From NCBI GenBank assembly GCA_016841955.1, contig JAENYE010000002.1, forward strand, positions 432,967 to 496,966: a stretch of 64,000 nucleotides of DNA, read 5' to 3'. Made by a program: the position numbers and the translations under genes. The notes below the pieces were generated by a model. That model did no database searches. It saw only the letters and a program-made list of their open reading frames with translations, and was not told where the DNA came from. Below, piece by piece: positions 53,880 to 62,554 of the stretch. Numbering within the stretch: position 1 is the stretch's first letter; each line of letters opens with the position of its first letter. This DNA comes from Methanobacteriota archaeon (GTDB lineage Archaea > Halobacteriota > Methanomicrobia > Methanomicrobiales > Methanoculleaceae).

Positions 53880-53962
53880 GACGCGACGGGCCGAAGGGTG
53901 CGGGGTTCCTACGAAACGCCGCACTTCGCGGCTTCGCGCTCTTCGCGTGAGGCCGTATCACT
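53880..53962 (+). repeat. Repeat families B (partial) and C, adjacent copies
   Basis: GGCCGAAGGGTGCGGGG (from 53889) matches family B; CTTCGCGGCTTCGCGCTCTT then CGCGTGAGGCCG matches family C at 32369-32445. It lies between the UPF0179 and ADP-ribosylglycohydrolase stops. Confidence 0.6.
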
Positions 53963-53967
53963 ATCCT

Positions 53968-54840
53968 TTACGGCCGGCTTGCGAGAGCAAGTTGCCGTGC
54001 GAGAGCAAGAAGATCCTCCCGGTCGTGGAGCGCCGCGAGCCACGACGCAGGTATTGCCTCGCACCCGAAGCGCGCCCCGGCGAGTCCGCCGGTGACCGCG
54101 CCGACGGTATCGGCATCGCCCCCGAGGTTGACCGCCGCGACCACCGCTTCACGGAAGGATGAGGCGTCCATGAAGACCCTGACGGCGCAGTGGGTGCAGA
54201 GGACGGCGTCGAGCGAGGGGTCCGGGGGATACGCCCGATAGTCCTCGAGCAGCCGCCGGAGTTCCGGATCGCCGCAGGCGGCAAGGGCCCGGCCGAAGGC
54301 CACGGCGGCCTCCTCGCCCCGGCACATCCCGCTGACCATCCGGTTGACGAACGCCGAGGCCTCACCGGCGGCGGGGTCGAAGTGCGTGATACGGGATGCG
54401 GCGAGGCTCGCCTCCCGCACCGATTCCGGGGGGTAGAAGATGCCGACCGGAATACCGCGCATGACGCTCCCGTTGCTCCGGCTCCCACCCCGCGCCTCGT
54501 GCACCATCCTCGCGGCGGCCTCGGGACGAACGCCCCCCTCGAACAGGTCGAGGACGGCACGGGACGTCGGCCCGAAGAACTCCGGATGGGCCCGGTATAC
54601 CTGAATTAAACGCCGGGCGAAGTCATCCGGATCAAATCCCCCGCACTCGACGAGGGTCTGCGCCAGGGCTGACGCCTGCAGGGTATCGTCGGTGTACTGG
54701 CCCGGAAGGGTGTTGTGGATTCCGCCTCCTGACATCTCCGTTACGGCGAACGGGGCCGGTGGAAGGCCTTCCAGGGGCGCGCCCAGTGCATCGCCAATTG
54801 CAAGCCCGATAAACGCTCCGACCGCCTGCCTCTTGTGCAT
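53968..54840 (-). CDS. ADP-ribosylglycohydrolase family protein
   Basis: 290 residues. Metal/catalytic motif QYTDDTLQASAL (residues ~48-59) and C-terminal NLGGDADTVGAVTGGLAGA are the two signatures of the DraG/ARH family, which removes ADP-ribose from proteins using Mg or Mn. GGTGATC 7 nt before the ATG gives a strong ribosome site. Target proteins unknown; no DraT or nitrogenase gene is near. Confidence 0.9.
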   Translation of the reverse strand: MHKRQAVGAFIGLAIGDALGAPLEGLPPAPFAVTEMSGGGIHNTLPGQYTDDTLQASALAQTLVECGGFDPDDFARRLIQVYRAHPEFFGPTSRAVLDLFEGGVRPEAAARMVHEARGGSRSNGSVMRGIPVGIFYPPESVREASLAASRITHFDPAAGEASAFVNRMVSGMCRGEEAAVAFGRALAACGDPELRRLLEDYRAYPPDPSLDAVLCTHCAVRVFMDASSFREAVVAAVNLGGDADTVGAVTGGLAGARFGCEAIPASWLAALHDREDLLALARQLALASRP

Positions 54841-54907
54841 ATAAAAAGATCACCAACAAATTATATCTACCCGCATACAGTAGTACTCTTCGAGGAAAGG
54901 TGATATC

Positions 54908-55174
54908 GTGCAAAAGGAAGAGCTGCTCCACTTACATATGCTGTTAGTCCATGTCAGAAAGTACTATGAAAGTACCACGGGGGAGGATGTCCCGACCGAC
55001 CAGTACAATGCTCTCCACATCTCACCCGTCCACATCCATAAGAATAAGGTAACACATAAAAAGGCTATCCTTACCTTGGGCGACGAGATCATCCACCACA
55101 TCAGGGCCCATCACAACCCCTACATCGAATATCACGCCGATTTTCACTCCGAACGGATTGCAACCGAACACTAA
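54908..55174 (+). CDS. UPF0058 family protein
   Basis: 88 residues. GTG start with AAAGGTGAT just upstream, a strong archaeal ribosome site, and a TATA-like AATTATAT about 40 nt before. Motifs MQKEELLHLHMLLVHVRKYY and HHIRAHHNPYIEYHADFHSE match UPF0058; the His-rich tail could bind metal. Function unknown. It ends 3 nt before elp3, so it is in the same operon. Confidence 0.88.
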   Translation: MQKEELLHLHMLLVHVRKYYESTTGEDVPTDQYNALHISPVHIHKNKVTHKKAILTLGDEIIHHIRAHHNPYIEYHADFHSERIATEH

Positions 55175-55177
55175 ACG

Positions 55178-56752
55178 ATGAACGATACCGACACTCTCCG
55201 GGAGATAATCTCCCGCATCCTTTCTACCGGGCCCGGCCCTGCCGACATCCAGAAGATTAAACTCGACGTCTGCCGGGCGCACTGCGCCAATATGCCCAAA
55301 AACTCCGCCGTTCTCGCCGCGGCCACGTCCGAGGAGCGCGAACGGCTCCGGCCGCTTCTCCTCGTCAAACCCACGCGGACGCTCTCGGGGGTGGCGCCCG
55401 TTGCGGTGATGACCTCGCCCCACCCCTGCCCCCACGGGAAGTGCCTCCCCTGCCCCGGCGGGCCGGAGCACCCCTTCGCGTCCCCCCAGAGTTACACGGG
55501 CGAGGAGCCCGCGGCGCTCCGGGCGAGAGAGCACGCGTTCGACCCCTACGCGCAGGTGCAGGCCCGTCTCGGGCAGTTCGAGGCGCTCGGGCACCACGTC
55601 GATAAGGCGGAACTGATCGTGATGGGCGGGACGATGACCGCCCGGCCGGTCGAGTACCAGGAGTGGTTCGTCGGGGCCGCCGTGCAGGCGATGAACGACT
55701 ACCCCCGCGCGGATCTCGCGCCGGCAAAGCCCGATCTAGAGGCAGTCTTTGCCGCGAACGAATCCGCGAGGGTCCGGTGCGTCGCCGCCACATTCGAGAC
55801 GAGGCCGGACTGGTGCCGGGAGGAGCACGTCAACCGGATGCTCGCGATGGGCGTGACCAAGGTGGAACTCGGCGTCCAGCACCTGGACGACCGGATCCTC
55901 GACTACAACCGCCGGGGCCACTCGGTCGCGGACTCGGTCGCGGCGAACGGTCTCCTGCGCGACGCCGGGCTGAAGGTCGGGTTTCACGTGATGCCGAACC
56001 TCCCCGGGGCGAGCATGGCGGACGACCGGCGGATGTTTCAGGAGCTCTTCTCCGATGAGAGGTTCCGGCCGGACTTCCTGAAGATCTACCCGACCCTGGT
56101 GACGCCGGGCTCAGAGATCGAGGCCCTCTGGGAACGGGGGGAGTATCGGCCCTACACCGAGGAGGAACTGATCGATCTCATCGCCTACGCCAAATCCCTC
56201 CTCCCGGAGTACGTCCGCCTCCAGCGGATCCAGCGGGACATCCCGGCAAAACTGATCGTCGCGGGTTCACGGCACAGCAACTTCCGGCAGCTTGCAGAGG
56301 CGCGGCTCCATGAGCAGGGGGGGCGGTGCCGGTGCATCCGCTGCCGGGAGGTCGGCAGGACGCCCGCCCCGGAGGAGACGACGGTCTCGACCTACGTCTA
56401 CCGGGCCTGCGGCGGGGAGGAGCGGTTCATCCAGGCCGGCTCGGAGGACGCTCTGGTCGGGTTCGCCCGGCTCCGGTTCCCGCACCGGCCCTTCCGCGAC
56501 GAACTCGCCGACGCGGCGCTCCTGCGCGAGCTCCATGTCTACGGGAGCGCGGTCCCGATCAGCACCCCGGCATCCGCAGACGAGTGGCAGCACCGCAGTT
56601 TCGGCGCGCAACTCCTCTCCGCGGCCGAGGAAGAGGCCCGCGACCACGGTTACGGGCACCTCGCGGTGATGAGCGGTGTCGGGGTGCGGCCCTACTACAG
56701 GAAACAGGGATATGAACGAGTGGGCCCATATATGATCAAGACGTTCCCATGA
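55178..56752 (+). CDS. elp3: Elp3: tRNA U34 carboxymethyl-modification enzyme (radical SAM/acetyltransferase)
   Basis: 524 residues. Radical-SAM [4Fe-4S] site is Cys84, Cys89, Cys92 in PHPCPHGKCLPCPGG. Further signature motifs are VMGGTMTARP and GVQHLDDRIL. A C-terminal GNAT domain (SFGAQLLSAAEEEARDHGYG) uses acetyl-CoA. Archaeal Elp3 acts alone on wobble uridines of tRNA, without Elongator partners. The stop overlaps the priS ATG by four bases. Confidence 0.95.
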   Translation: MNDTDTLREIISRILSTGPGPADIQKIKLDVCRAHCANMPKNSAVLAAATSEERERLRPLLLVKPTRTLSGVAPVAVMTSPHPCPHGKCLPCPGGPEHPFASPQSYTGEEPAALRAREHAFDPYAQVQARLGQFEALGHHVDKAELIVMGGTMTARPVEYQEWFVGAAVQAMNDYPRADLAPAKPDLEAVFAANESARVRCVAATFETRPDWCREEHVNRMLAMGVTKVELGVQHLDDRILDYNRRGHSVADSVAANGLLRDAGLKVGFHVMPNLPGASMADDRRMFQELFSDERFRPDFLKIYPTLVTPGSEIEALWERGEYRPYTEEELIDLIAYAKSLLPEYVRLQRIQRDIPAKLIVAGSRHSNFRQLAEARLHEQGGRCRCIRCREVGRTPAPEETTVSTYVYRACGGEERFIQAGSEDALVGFARLRFPHRPFRDELADAALLRELHVYGSAVPISTPASADEWQHRSFGAQLLSAAEEEARDHGYGHLAVMSGVGVRPYYRKQGYERVGPYMIKTFP

Positions 56753-57864
56753 AACCCGCGACGCTCGAGTTTGTGAAGCAGAGGTTCACCGAGTACTACC
56801 AGAGGCCGAACCTCACCGTTCCGTCCTCCCTTGAGCAGCGCGAATGGGGTTTTGTCTTCTTTGATGCCTCGGCCGAAGTCCGGATGCGGCGGCATATGGC
56901 GTTTGTGGACCCGGGAGAACTCGCGGCCTACGTCAAGAACCTGGTTCCCGCCCATGTCTACTACTCGACGGCCTACTACCAGACACCGTCGGCGCCGACG
57001 ATGAACGATAAACACTGGGCCGGCGCCGACCTCATCTTCGATCTCGATGCCGATCATATCGTCCGCGGCCCCTACGCGATGATGCTTGCGCGGGTCAAGG
57101 AGGAGACCGAAAAACTGCTCGGGATGCTGACCGACGAACTCGGGTTCTCCCGGAACCATATCAGGGTCGCCTTCTCCGGGGGGCGCGGCTACCACATCCA
57201 CGTCACCGATATCGCCGTCCGGGGATGGGGGAGCCCGGAGCGGCGCGAGGTCGTCGACTACGTCTGCGGCATCGGGCTCGACCCGGGCGTGATGCTCGCT
57301 CCGGGGGACGCCCGGACCGGGTGGCGGCTGCGTTACGCCGATGCGCTCCGGGCCCACCTGCTCGGGCTTGCGGGGCTCGACCCGGCGGAGGCGACGGCCT
57401 ATCTCACGGGGCTGCCGGACGTCAGCAAACGGGCGGCCGCGGAGTTCCTCGCGGATCTCGACGCCCTCCCGGGGAAGAACCCCGGAGACCTCCTGCAGAA
57501 CCGGGTCGTCCGGGCGATCGCGGCCGCACCCGACTTCGAGGAGAGGCTCCGGGACGCCGGGGCACGTGCGGACGAGCCGGTCACGACCGACATCAAGCGG
57601 TTGATCCGGACGCCGGGGTCGCTGCACGGCGGCAGCGGCATGCGGGTGGTGCCGCTCGATATCCGGGACTTCGCGGAGTTCGACCCGCTCGTGGATGCGG
57701 TGGTCTTCGGCGACCGGGAGGTGCGGGTCGACGTGAAGGCAAACTTCACCACGTCCATGCTCGGGAACACCTACACGCTCAAAGCAGGGGTCCAGGGTGT
57801 TCCCGAGGCGCTCGCGATCTTCCTCTGCTGCCGGAACATGGCAGAGATCACCGGGGGTGCGTGA
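56749..57864 (+). CDS. priS: DNA primase small (catalytic) subunit PriS
   Basis: 371 residues. Catalytic acidic pair in LIFDLDADHIVRG (about residues 96-108), SGGRGYHIHV, and third acidic/nucleotide motif TDIKRLIRTPGSLHGGSGM. Makes primers for replication together with PriL, which is not in the window. ATGA overlap with elp3 and TGATG overlap with the GINS gene couple the three genes. Confidence 0.95.
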   Translation: MKPATLEFVKQRFTEYYQRPNLTVPSSLEQREWGFVFFDASAEVRMRRHMAFVDPGELAAYVKNLVPAHVYYSTAYYQTPSAPTMNDKHWAGADLIFDLDADHIVRGPYAMMLARVKEETEKLLGMLTDELGFSRNHIRVAFSGGRGYHIHVTDIAVRGWGSPERREVVDYVCGIGLDPGVMLAPGDARTGWRLRYADALRAHLLGLAGLDPAEATAYLTGLPDVSKRAAAEFLADLDALPGKNPGDLLQNRVVRAIAAAPDFEERLRDAGARADEPVTTDIKRLIRTPGSLHGGSGMRVVPLDIRDFAEFDPLVDAVVFGDREVRVDVKANFTTSMLGNTYTLKAGVQGVPEALAIFLCCRNMAEITGGA

Positions 57865-58523
57865 TGGCCACCGACCTCCTTGAGAGACTGCGGCAGATGC
57901 TGCTTGACATGCACCACTCGGGGAAACTCTCGCATATCGAGCCCGGCCTCTACGATGATGCCCGGGCGTACGTCGAGAAACTCAAGACAGACTTCTCCGG
58001 CCTGAAAAATCCCCTGGAGAGCCGGGCGGGGAGCCTGCTCATCGAGGAGATCGGCAGCGTCACCGACACCGTGCAGGAGATCTTCTCGGTCCGGACCCGG
58101 CAGATCCTCGATCTTGCGTTCCAGCAGATGGAGGGGCAGTACTTCGATAAGGAAGAGGCCCGGAAGATGCTCCCGGCGGAGCGGGCGATGTACGGGCAGA
58201 TCATCGACGCCATCGAGGGGTGCCGGGAAGCGCTCGTCCACGGGGAGGCGTACCCGTTCGGCAGTGCTGGTGCAGCCGCCGTCGACCTCGTCGAGCCGGT
58301 CGACGGCATCCCGGAGGCCTCCGAGGTTCCGGCAGCCGCCGTCCCCCGTCCCGTCCAATCCCCCTACGCCCTCGTGCATATCCTCTCCGATATGGAGTCG
58401 TTCATGGGAGTTGACGGCAGGACCTACGCGTTGGAACGGGGGGATATCGTCACCCTGCCGGAAAACAATGCAGATGTGCTCTGCGAGCACGACATAGCCT
58501 TAAATATTAGGCTTAACAAGTAA
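57864..58523 (+). CDS. Archaeal GINS subunit (Gins51-type)
   Basis: 219 residues; ATG overlaps the priS stop by one base. Helical A domain (SHIEPGLYDDARAYVEKLKT; RTRQILDLAFQQ) followed by a short linker with Pro/Ala and a beta-rich B domain at the C-terminus (ALERGDIVTLPENNADVLCE). This A-then-B order is that of Sld5/Psf1, i.e. Gins51. It works in the CMG-like replicative helicase complex and fits with PriS next to it. Confidence 0.88.
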   Translation: MATDLLERLRQMLLDMHHSGKLSHIEPGLYDDARAYVEKLKTDFSGLKNPLESRAGSLLIEEIGSVTDTVQEIFSVRTRQILDLAFQQMEGQYFDKEEARKMLPAERAMYGQIIDAIEGCREALVHGEAYPFGSAGAAAVDLVEPVDGIPEASEVPAAAVPRPVQSPYALVHILSDMESFMGVDGRTYALERGDIVTLPENNADVLCEHDIALNIRLNK

Positions 58524-58560
58524 TATAGGTACTCGTATCTATTGAATAGAGGCTATTATC

Positions 58561-58839
58561 ATGAAAATGCCATCCAAATTCAAGACATACTGCCCGTTCT
58601 GCAGAAACCACCAGGTTCATGAAGTCGTGAAGGTAAAGAAGGGCAAAATGCGCCACTTCAACTGGATCGACCGCCAGAAGGGGCGCAGGAGCATGGTGGG
58701 CAACATGGGCAAATTCAGCAAGGTGCCCGGCGGCGACAAGCCGACGAAGAAGATCAACGTCAAATACCGGTGCACGGTCTGTGGAAAGTCGCACCTCCGG
58801 CCGGGATTCCGGATCGGTAAATTTGAACTTACGGAGTGA
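58561..58839 (+). CDS. rpl44e: Ribosomal protein L44e
   Basis: 92 residues, basic, with two CxxC zinc sites ([14 protein letters not shown] and [14 protein letters not shown]). Sits at the E site of the large subunit. Starts the conserved archaeal cluster L44e, S27e, aIF2-alpha, Nop10. TATA-like GTAATATAG lies about 36 nt upstream. Confidence 0.96.
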   Translation: MKMPSKFKTYCPFCRNHQVHEVVKVKKGKMRHFNWIDRQKGRRSMVGNMGKFSKVPGGDKPTKKINVKYRCTVCGKSHLRPGFRIGKFELTE

Positions 58840-58846
58840 GGTTATT

Positions 58847-59035
58847 ATGGTCCGGGTGAACAGAGAGAACAGGAGCACATTCCTCCGGGTAAAGTGCCCC
58901 GACTGTGAGAACGAACAGATAGTCTTTGAGAGGGCGAGTACCGTTGTGGAGTGCAACGTCTGCGGGCGTATCCTTGCAGAGCCCCACGGTGGGAAAGCTG
59001 ATATAAAGGCTGAGATACTGGCAGTACTTGAGTGA
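58847..59035 (+). CDS. rps27e: Ribosomal protein S27e
   Basis: 62 residues from the ATG at 58847, with GAGGT 4-5 nt upstream; the same frame is open to 58781 but lies inside L44e. Zinc sites [13 protein letters not shown] and [10 protein letters not shown]. Small-subunit protein, co-transcribed with L44e and aIF2-alpha. Confidence 0.95.
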   Translation: MVRVNRENRSTFLRVKCPDCENEQIVFERASTVVECNVCGRILAEPHGGKADIKAEILAVLE

Positions 59036-59042
59036 TAATTCC

Positions 59043-59822
59043 ATGCATGAGAGAGAGTGGCCCGAAGAAGGAGAACTCGTTGTCTGCACGGTCGCGGACG
59101 TCAAGGACTTTGCGGCGTTCGTGACCCTGGACGAGTACAACGAGCGAAGAGGGCTTATACCGATATCCGAGATAGCACGGGGCTGGATTAAATACATCCG
59201 GGACTACGTAAGAGAAGGACAGAAGGTCGTCTGCAAAGTCCTGAATGTGGACCCCGACCGCGGCCACATCGATCTCTCGTTAAAAGACGTAAACGAACAC
59301 CAGCGGCGCGAAAAGATTCACGAGTGGAAGAACGAGCAGAAGGCCACCAAATGGATCGGGTTCGCCTCCGAGGCAGCGGGAGTGGACAGAGACGTCATCG
59401 AGGAGGCCATATACCGTGAATACGGCCAGCTGTACCCGGCCTTCGAGGACATCGTCACCACCGGCGGCGAGGCGGCGGATAAGCTGAAACTCGACGAGCC
59501 GGTCATGAAGTCGCTCATCACCGTCGCGAACGAGAACGTGAAGGTCTCGAGGGTGACCATCACGGGGCATCTCGTTCTGACGTCGCCCCGGCCCGACGGC
59601 GTCAACGTGATCCGCCGGGCGCTCCGGAGTGCGCAGCCGAAGGTCGAGGACGTGGAGATCGACCTGATCTACGTCGGAGCCCCGAAATACCGGATAAAAG
59701 TGACCGCCCCCGATTATAAAGAAGCCGAGAAGGCAATCGAGAAGGCTGCAAGCGCCGCCGTCGGCGTGGTCGAACGGGCGGGCGGGTCCGGCAAGTTTAT
59801 CCGGAAACAGAAGGCCGGATAG
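59043..59822 (+). CDS. Translation initiation factor aIF2 subunit alpha
   Basis: 259 residues from the ATG at 59043; a TTG at 59028 overlaps S27e and is less likely. N-terminal S1 RNA-binding domain (ELVVCTVADVKDFAAFVTLD; RRGLIPISEIARGWI), helical middle and C-terminal alpha-beta domain that contacts the gamma subunit (IDLIYVGAPKYRIKVTAPDY). Delivers initiator tRNA as part of aIF2. Confidence 0.95.
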   Translation: MHEREWPEEGELVVCTVADVKDFAAFVTLDEYNERRGLIPISEIARGWIKYIRDYVREGQKVVCKVLNVDPDRGHIDLSLKDVNEHQRREKIHEWKNEQKATKWIGFASEAAGVDRDVIEEAIYREYGQLYPAFEDIVTTGGEAADKLKLDEPVMKSLITVANENVKVSRVTITGHLVLTSPRPDGVNVIRRALRSAQPKVEDVEIDLIYVGAPKYRIKVTAPDYKEAEKAIEKAASAAVGVVERAGGSGKFIRKQKAG

Positions 59823-59828
59823 GACCAT

Positions 59829-59996
59829 ATGAGTAATCGCATTCGCCGCTGTCCGCACGACCTGAGATACACACTCTCTCCGGTCTGCCCGGTCTGCGGC
59901 CGGCCGTGTCGGCCGGCACACCCGGCACGTTTTTCCCCCCAGGATAGGTACGGTAATTACAGGAGGACCGTACGGAGATGGAACACGTCAAAGTAA
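59829..59996 (+). CDS. nop10: Nop10-like H/ACA ribonucleoprotein protein
   Basis: 55 residues beginning MSNRIRRCPHDLRYTLSPVC. CPVCG and HPARFSPQDRYGNYRR are the signature of Nop10, a core protein of the RNA-guided pseudouridylation complex with Cbf5, Gar1 and L7Ae. Only one full CxxC is present (C20, C23); the other site is CPHD, as in several euryarchaeal copies. Its 3' end overlaps the PAC2 gene start by 19 bp. Position after aIF2-alpha is the conserved archaeal order. Confidence 0.93.
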   Translation: MSNRIRRCPHDLRYTLSPVCPVCGRPCRPAHPARFSPQDRYGNYRRTVRRWNTSK

Positions 59997-60724
59997 CCTT
60001 TTTGCGAGATGATAACATCGACGCCCCGGTCCTGATCGAGGGCCTGCCCGGCATCGGGCATGTCGGGAAACTCGTTGCCGAACACCTGATCCATGAACTC
60101 GAAGGCGAGAAGATAGGGGAGATCTCCTCGCTCCACTTCCCGCCGCAGGTGATCGTCGACGAGCAGGGCGTCACTCACCTCGTCAACAACGAGATCTACC
60201 GTTGCGAGAAGGACGGAAAAGCGGTCCTCTTTCTCGTAGGGGACTTCCAGAGCAACTCGGCCGAAGGTCACTACATACTGGCCGAGCGGTACCTCGACAT
60301 CGCCGAAGACCTCGGTGTCCGGCGGGTTTATGCGCTCGGCGGCTACGGTGTCGGCCACCTGGTCGAGAACCCGAGGGTGCTCTCCGCCGTCAACATGGAG
60401 CGTCTCCGGCCGGAGGTGGAGGCAGCCGGGGGGTCGTTCGAGAACGCCGGGAGCGACGGGATGATCGTGGGTGCGTCGGGGCTCCTGCTCGGCCTCGGCG
60501 AGGCGCGGGGTATCGAGGGGATCTGCCTGATGGGCGAGACGAGCGGCTACATCGTCGACCCGAAGAGCGCCGACAACCTTCTTGCGATCCTCTCCCGCCT
60601 GATCGGGATCGAGGTCGACCATACCTCCCTGCAGCAGCGTGCGGAGGATATGGAGCAGATCATAGCAAAGATCCAGGAAGCCGAAGAAGCCCGGGGCCGG
60701 GAAGAACTGAGTTATATCGGATAG
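59978..60724 (+). CDS. PAC2 family protein (proteasome-assembly-chaperone-like)
   Basis: 248 residues. VLIEGLPGIGHVGKLVAEHL, LAIDQ-like SSLHFPPQVIVDEQGV, VYALGGYGVGHLVENPRVLS and GICLMGETSGYIVDPKSA match archaeal PAC2 (COG1938-type). Preceded by GTACGGAG just before the ATG. Overlap with nop10 couples it to the translation cluster. Distant paralogue of 14308-15033. A T6 run at 60730-60735 follows. Confidence 0.88.
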   Translation: MEHVKVTFLRDDNIDAPVLIEGLPGIGHVGKLVAEHLIHELEGEKIGEISSLHFPPQVIVDEQGVTHLVNNEIYRCEKDGKAVLFLVGDFQSNSAEGHYILAERYLDIAEDLGVRRVYALGGYGVGHLVENPRVLSAVNMERLRPEVEAAGGSFENAGSDGMIVGASGLLLGLGEARGIEGICLMGETSGYIVDPKSADNLLAILSRLIGIEVDHTSLQQRAEDMEQIIAKIQEAEEARGREELSYIG

Positions 60725-60729
60725 TTCAC

Positions 60730-60735
60730 TTTTTT
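60730..60735 (+). terminator. Oligo-T terminator of the translation-cluster operon
   Basis: TTTTTT 6 nt after the PAC2 stop, at the end of the long plus-strand gene string. Confidence 0.5.
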
Positions 60736-60848
60736 GCGGCGAGGCCAGCAGATCGGGCCGCCATGATGCCCGGGACGACCTCCGGCGGTTCGTCAATCAC
60801 TGATCCACCCGAACCGTTAAGAGCCACAGAGATCGACAGATAACCAGC

Positions 60849-61300
60849 ATGGTCCCCTCTATCTCGCCAGATGGGAAACCCGGTTCTGGGCCTGGCTCAT
60901 CGACATCATCCTGATCGGGCTGCCCCTCTGGGCGCTCTCCGACCGGCTGCCGTCCTCCTGGGAGATCACGGTAGAACCCGGGCTTCTCTCCGTCAGCCTC
61001 TCCTCAGCCGTCCTCTTCCTCTACTGGACGCTGCTCGAGGGGTACCGGGGCCAGTCCATCGGCAAGATGGCGCTGAAGATCCGGGTCACCGGCCGCGCCG
61101 GGGAAGATATCGGGTTTGCTGCCGCCGCCGTCGAGAGCTTCGGGAAGGCGTTCCTCCTGATCCCCGACTGCCTGATCGGATGGCTCGCCATGCCGGGCTC
61201 AAAACAGCGGCTTTTTAACCGGATCTCGGGCACCGTCGTGATAGAGACCCGCGAAGCGGAGGAGCCGGAAGGCGTCACCTACGTGAAGCCCGAGGCGTGA
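60849..61300 (+). pseudogene. RDD family membrane protein gene with an apparent 1-bp frameshift near the start
   Basis: The frame giving ARWETRFWAWLIDIILIGLP, two membrane segments (IDIILIGLPLW; VSLSSAVLFLYWTLL) and the RDD-type GYRGQSIGKMALKIRV has no start codon before 61067. An ATG at 60849 is out of frame by one base; adding one C to the CCCC run at 60854-60857 would give MVPLYLARWETRFW and a normal 150-residue RDD protein. Either a real single-base loss or a sequence error. Confidence 0.7.
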
Positions 61301-61303
61301 GGA

Positions 61304-61738
61304 TCAATCCACGGCAACCGGGAGTCCGGCAGCCTTCCAGGCGCTCATGCCGCCCTCGATCTCGTAGACCTCGCGGAAGCCGTTCTCCCGCATCAGCTCG
61401 CGGACACCGGCGCTCCGCCCGCCCCGCTGGCAGTATACGAGATAGATTCCATCCGGGTCGAGGCTTCCAAGGCGCTCTGAGAAGTGCGCCGAGTCGATGT
61501 TGATCGCGCCCGGGATGTACCCGGCGGCGAACTCGTCCGACCGCCTGGCATCGATGACGACAAAGCCTGGATCTCCTTCCATCTCTTCGATCAGGGCGGA
61601 CGCCTCGGCGGGCGGGATGGTCCGGATGATCCGGTCATCCGGCGCCGGACTCTCGCCAAGGCATCCGCCGACGAGCACGGTCAAGATGATGCTCCCGGCG
61701 ACGAACAGGAACACGAGCGGGAGATGAAGGTCGGTCAT
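61304..61738 (-). CDS. Rhodanese-domain lipoprotein
   Basis: 144 residues. Signal peptide with lipobox (SIILTVLVGGCLG), short linker, then a complete rhodanese domain: FVVIDARRSDEFAAGYIPGA, active-site Cys in YLVYCQRGGRSAG and GGMSAWKAAGLPV. Likely an extracytoplasmic sulfurtransferase or persulfide carrier. It converges on the RDD gene with 3 bp between stops. Confidence 0.9.
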   Translation of the reverse strand: MTDLHLPLVFLFVAGSIILTVLVGGCLGESPAPDDRIIRTIPPAEASALIEEMEGDPGFVVIDARRSDEFAAGYIPGAINIDSAHFSERLGSLDPDGIYLVYCQRGGRSAGVRELMRENGFREVYEIEGGMSAWKAAGLPVAVD

Positions 61739-61834
61739 ACACCCATTTCACGACCGCTGAGATAAAAGGGGTTTCGGTCCTCCTTCCTGCTTCTGTTTCC
61801 AGTTTTCGCTCCGCGGTGCGAGAGCCGGGGCGTT

Positions 61835-62554
61835 TCAAGAGGTATTGTCGAATTGCAGCGGCGCATCGTCGAGGGCCATCACCGCACGGAAGGTCTCCGG
61901 TGCATCCAGCGCCACGACCTCCCCGCCGTCCACCACTGCAACCCGGGTGCAGATTGCCTCCGCTTCAGCCACATCGTGAGTCGTAAAGACGATCGTCACC
62001 CTCCGCTCGCGGTTCAGCCGCCGGAGAAGGTCCCAGGTCTCCCGGCGGCCGGGCTCGTCCAGCCCTTTCGTCGGTTCGGCGAGGAAGAGGACTTCCGGGT
62101 GCGAAAGATATGCCCGGGCGATCTCAAGGTGCTGCACCATGGCAGGGGAGTAGGTCTCAACCGTAGCATCGGCGCTCCCCGAGATGCCGAAGAGTCCTAT
62201 GACCTCGGGGATCCTCCTTCTCCGGACCTCGTCGCCCAGGCCATGCAACCGTGCGTGGAAGTCCAGGTTCTCCCTGCCGGTCAGCGCAGGGTCAAGCACC
62301 GACTCCCGGAGGACGATGCCCATGCTCCGCCGCACGTCCCCGAGGTTACCGAGGATTGCAAGCGGCGAACGCTCGGCAAACCCGGAGACCGGGAAGAGCA
62401 TCGTCATGAGGATGGCGATCAGGGTCCGCCGATCCTGGCCCTGGGGGCAGAGAATACCAAAGATCTCTCCGCTCTTCACGTCGAACGGGATCGGGCCTCG
62501 TGCCTGAAGCCGTTCCAGATGCCGGATCAGGTCCTCAACAGTAAAGGCAGTCAT
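61835..62554 (-). CDS. ABC transporter ATPase-like protein with degenerate nucleotide-binding motifs
   Basis: 239 residues from the ATG at 62554, with GGAG 5 nt upstream. Full ABC ATPase length and order, but Walker A is LCPQGQDRRTL (Lys to Arg, Gly lost), Q-loop Gln is Arg (VLRESVLDP), signature is TYSPAMVQHLEIARA instead of SGGM and Walker B is VLFLAEPTKGLD (Asp to Ala). The Glu after Walker B and the H-loop (FTTHD) remain. No permease gene is near. The frame is intact, so it may be a non-hydrolysing regulator or partner of an active ATPase, or an early pseudogene. Confidence 0.8.
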   Translation of the reverse strand: MTAFTVEDLIRHLERLQARGPIPFDVKSGEIFGILCPQGQDRRTLIAILMTMLFPVSGFAERSPLAILGNLGDVRRSMGIVLRESVLDPALTGRENLDFHARLHGLGDEVRRRRIPEVIGLFGISGSADATVETYSPAMVQHLEIARAYLSHPEVLFLAEPTKGLDEPGRRETWDLLRRLNRERRVTIVFTTHDVAEAEAICTRVAVVDGGEVVALDAPETFRAVMALDDAPLQFDNTS

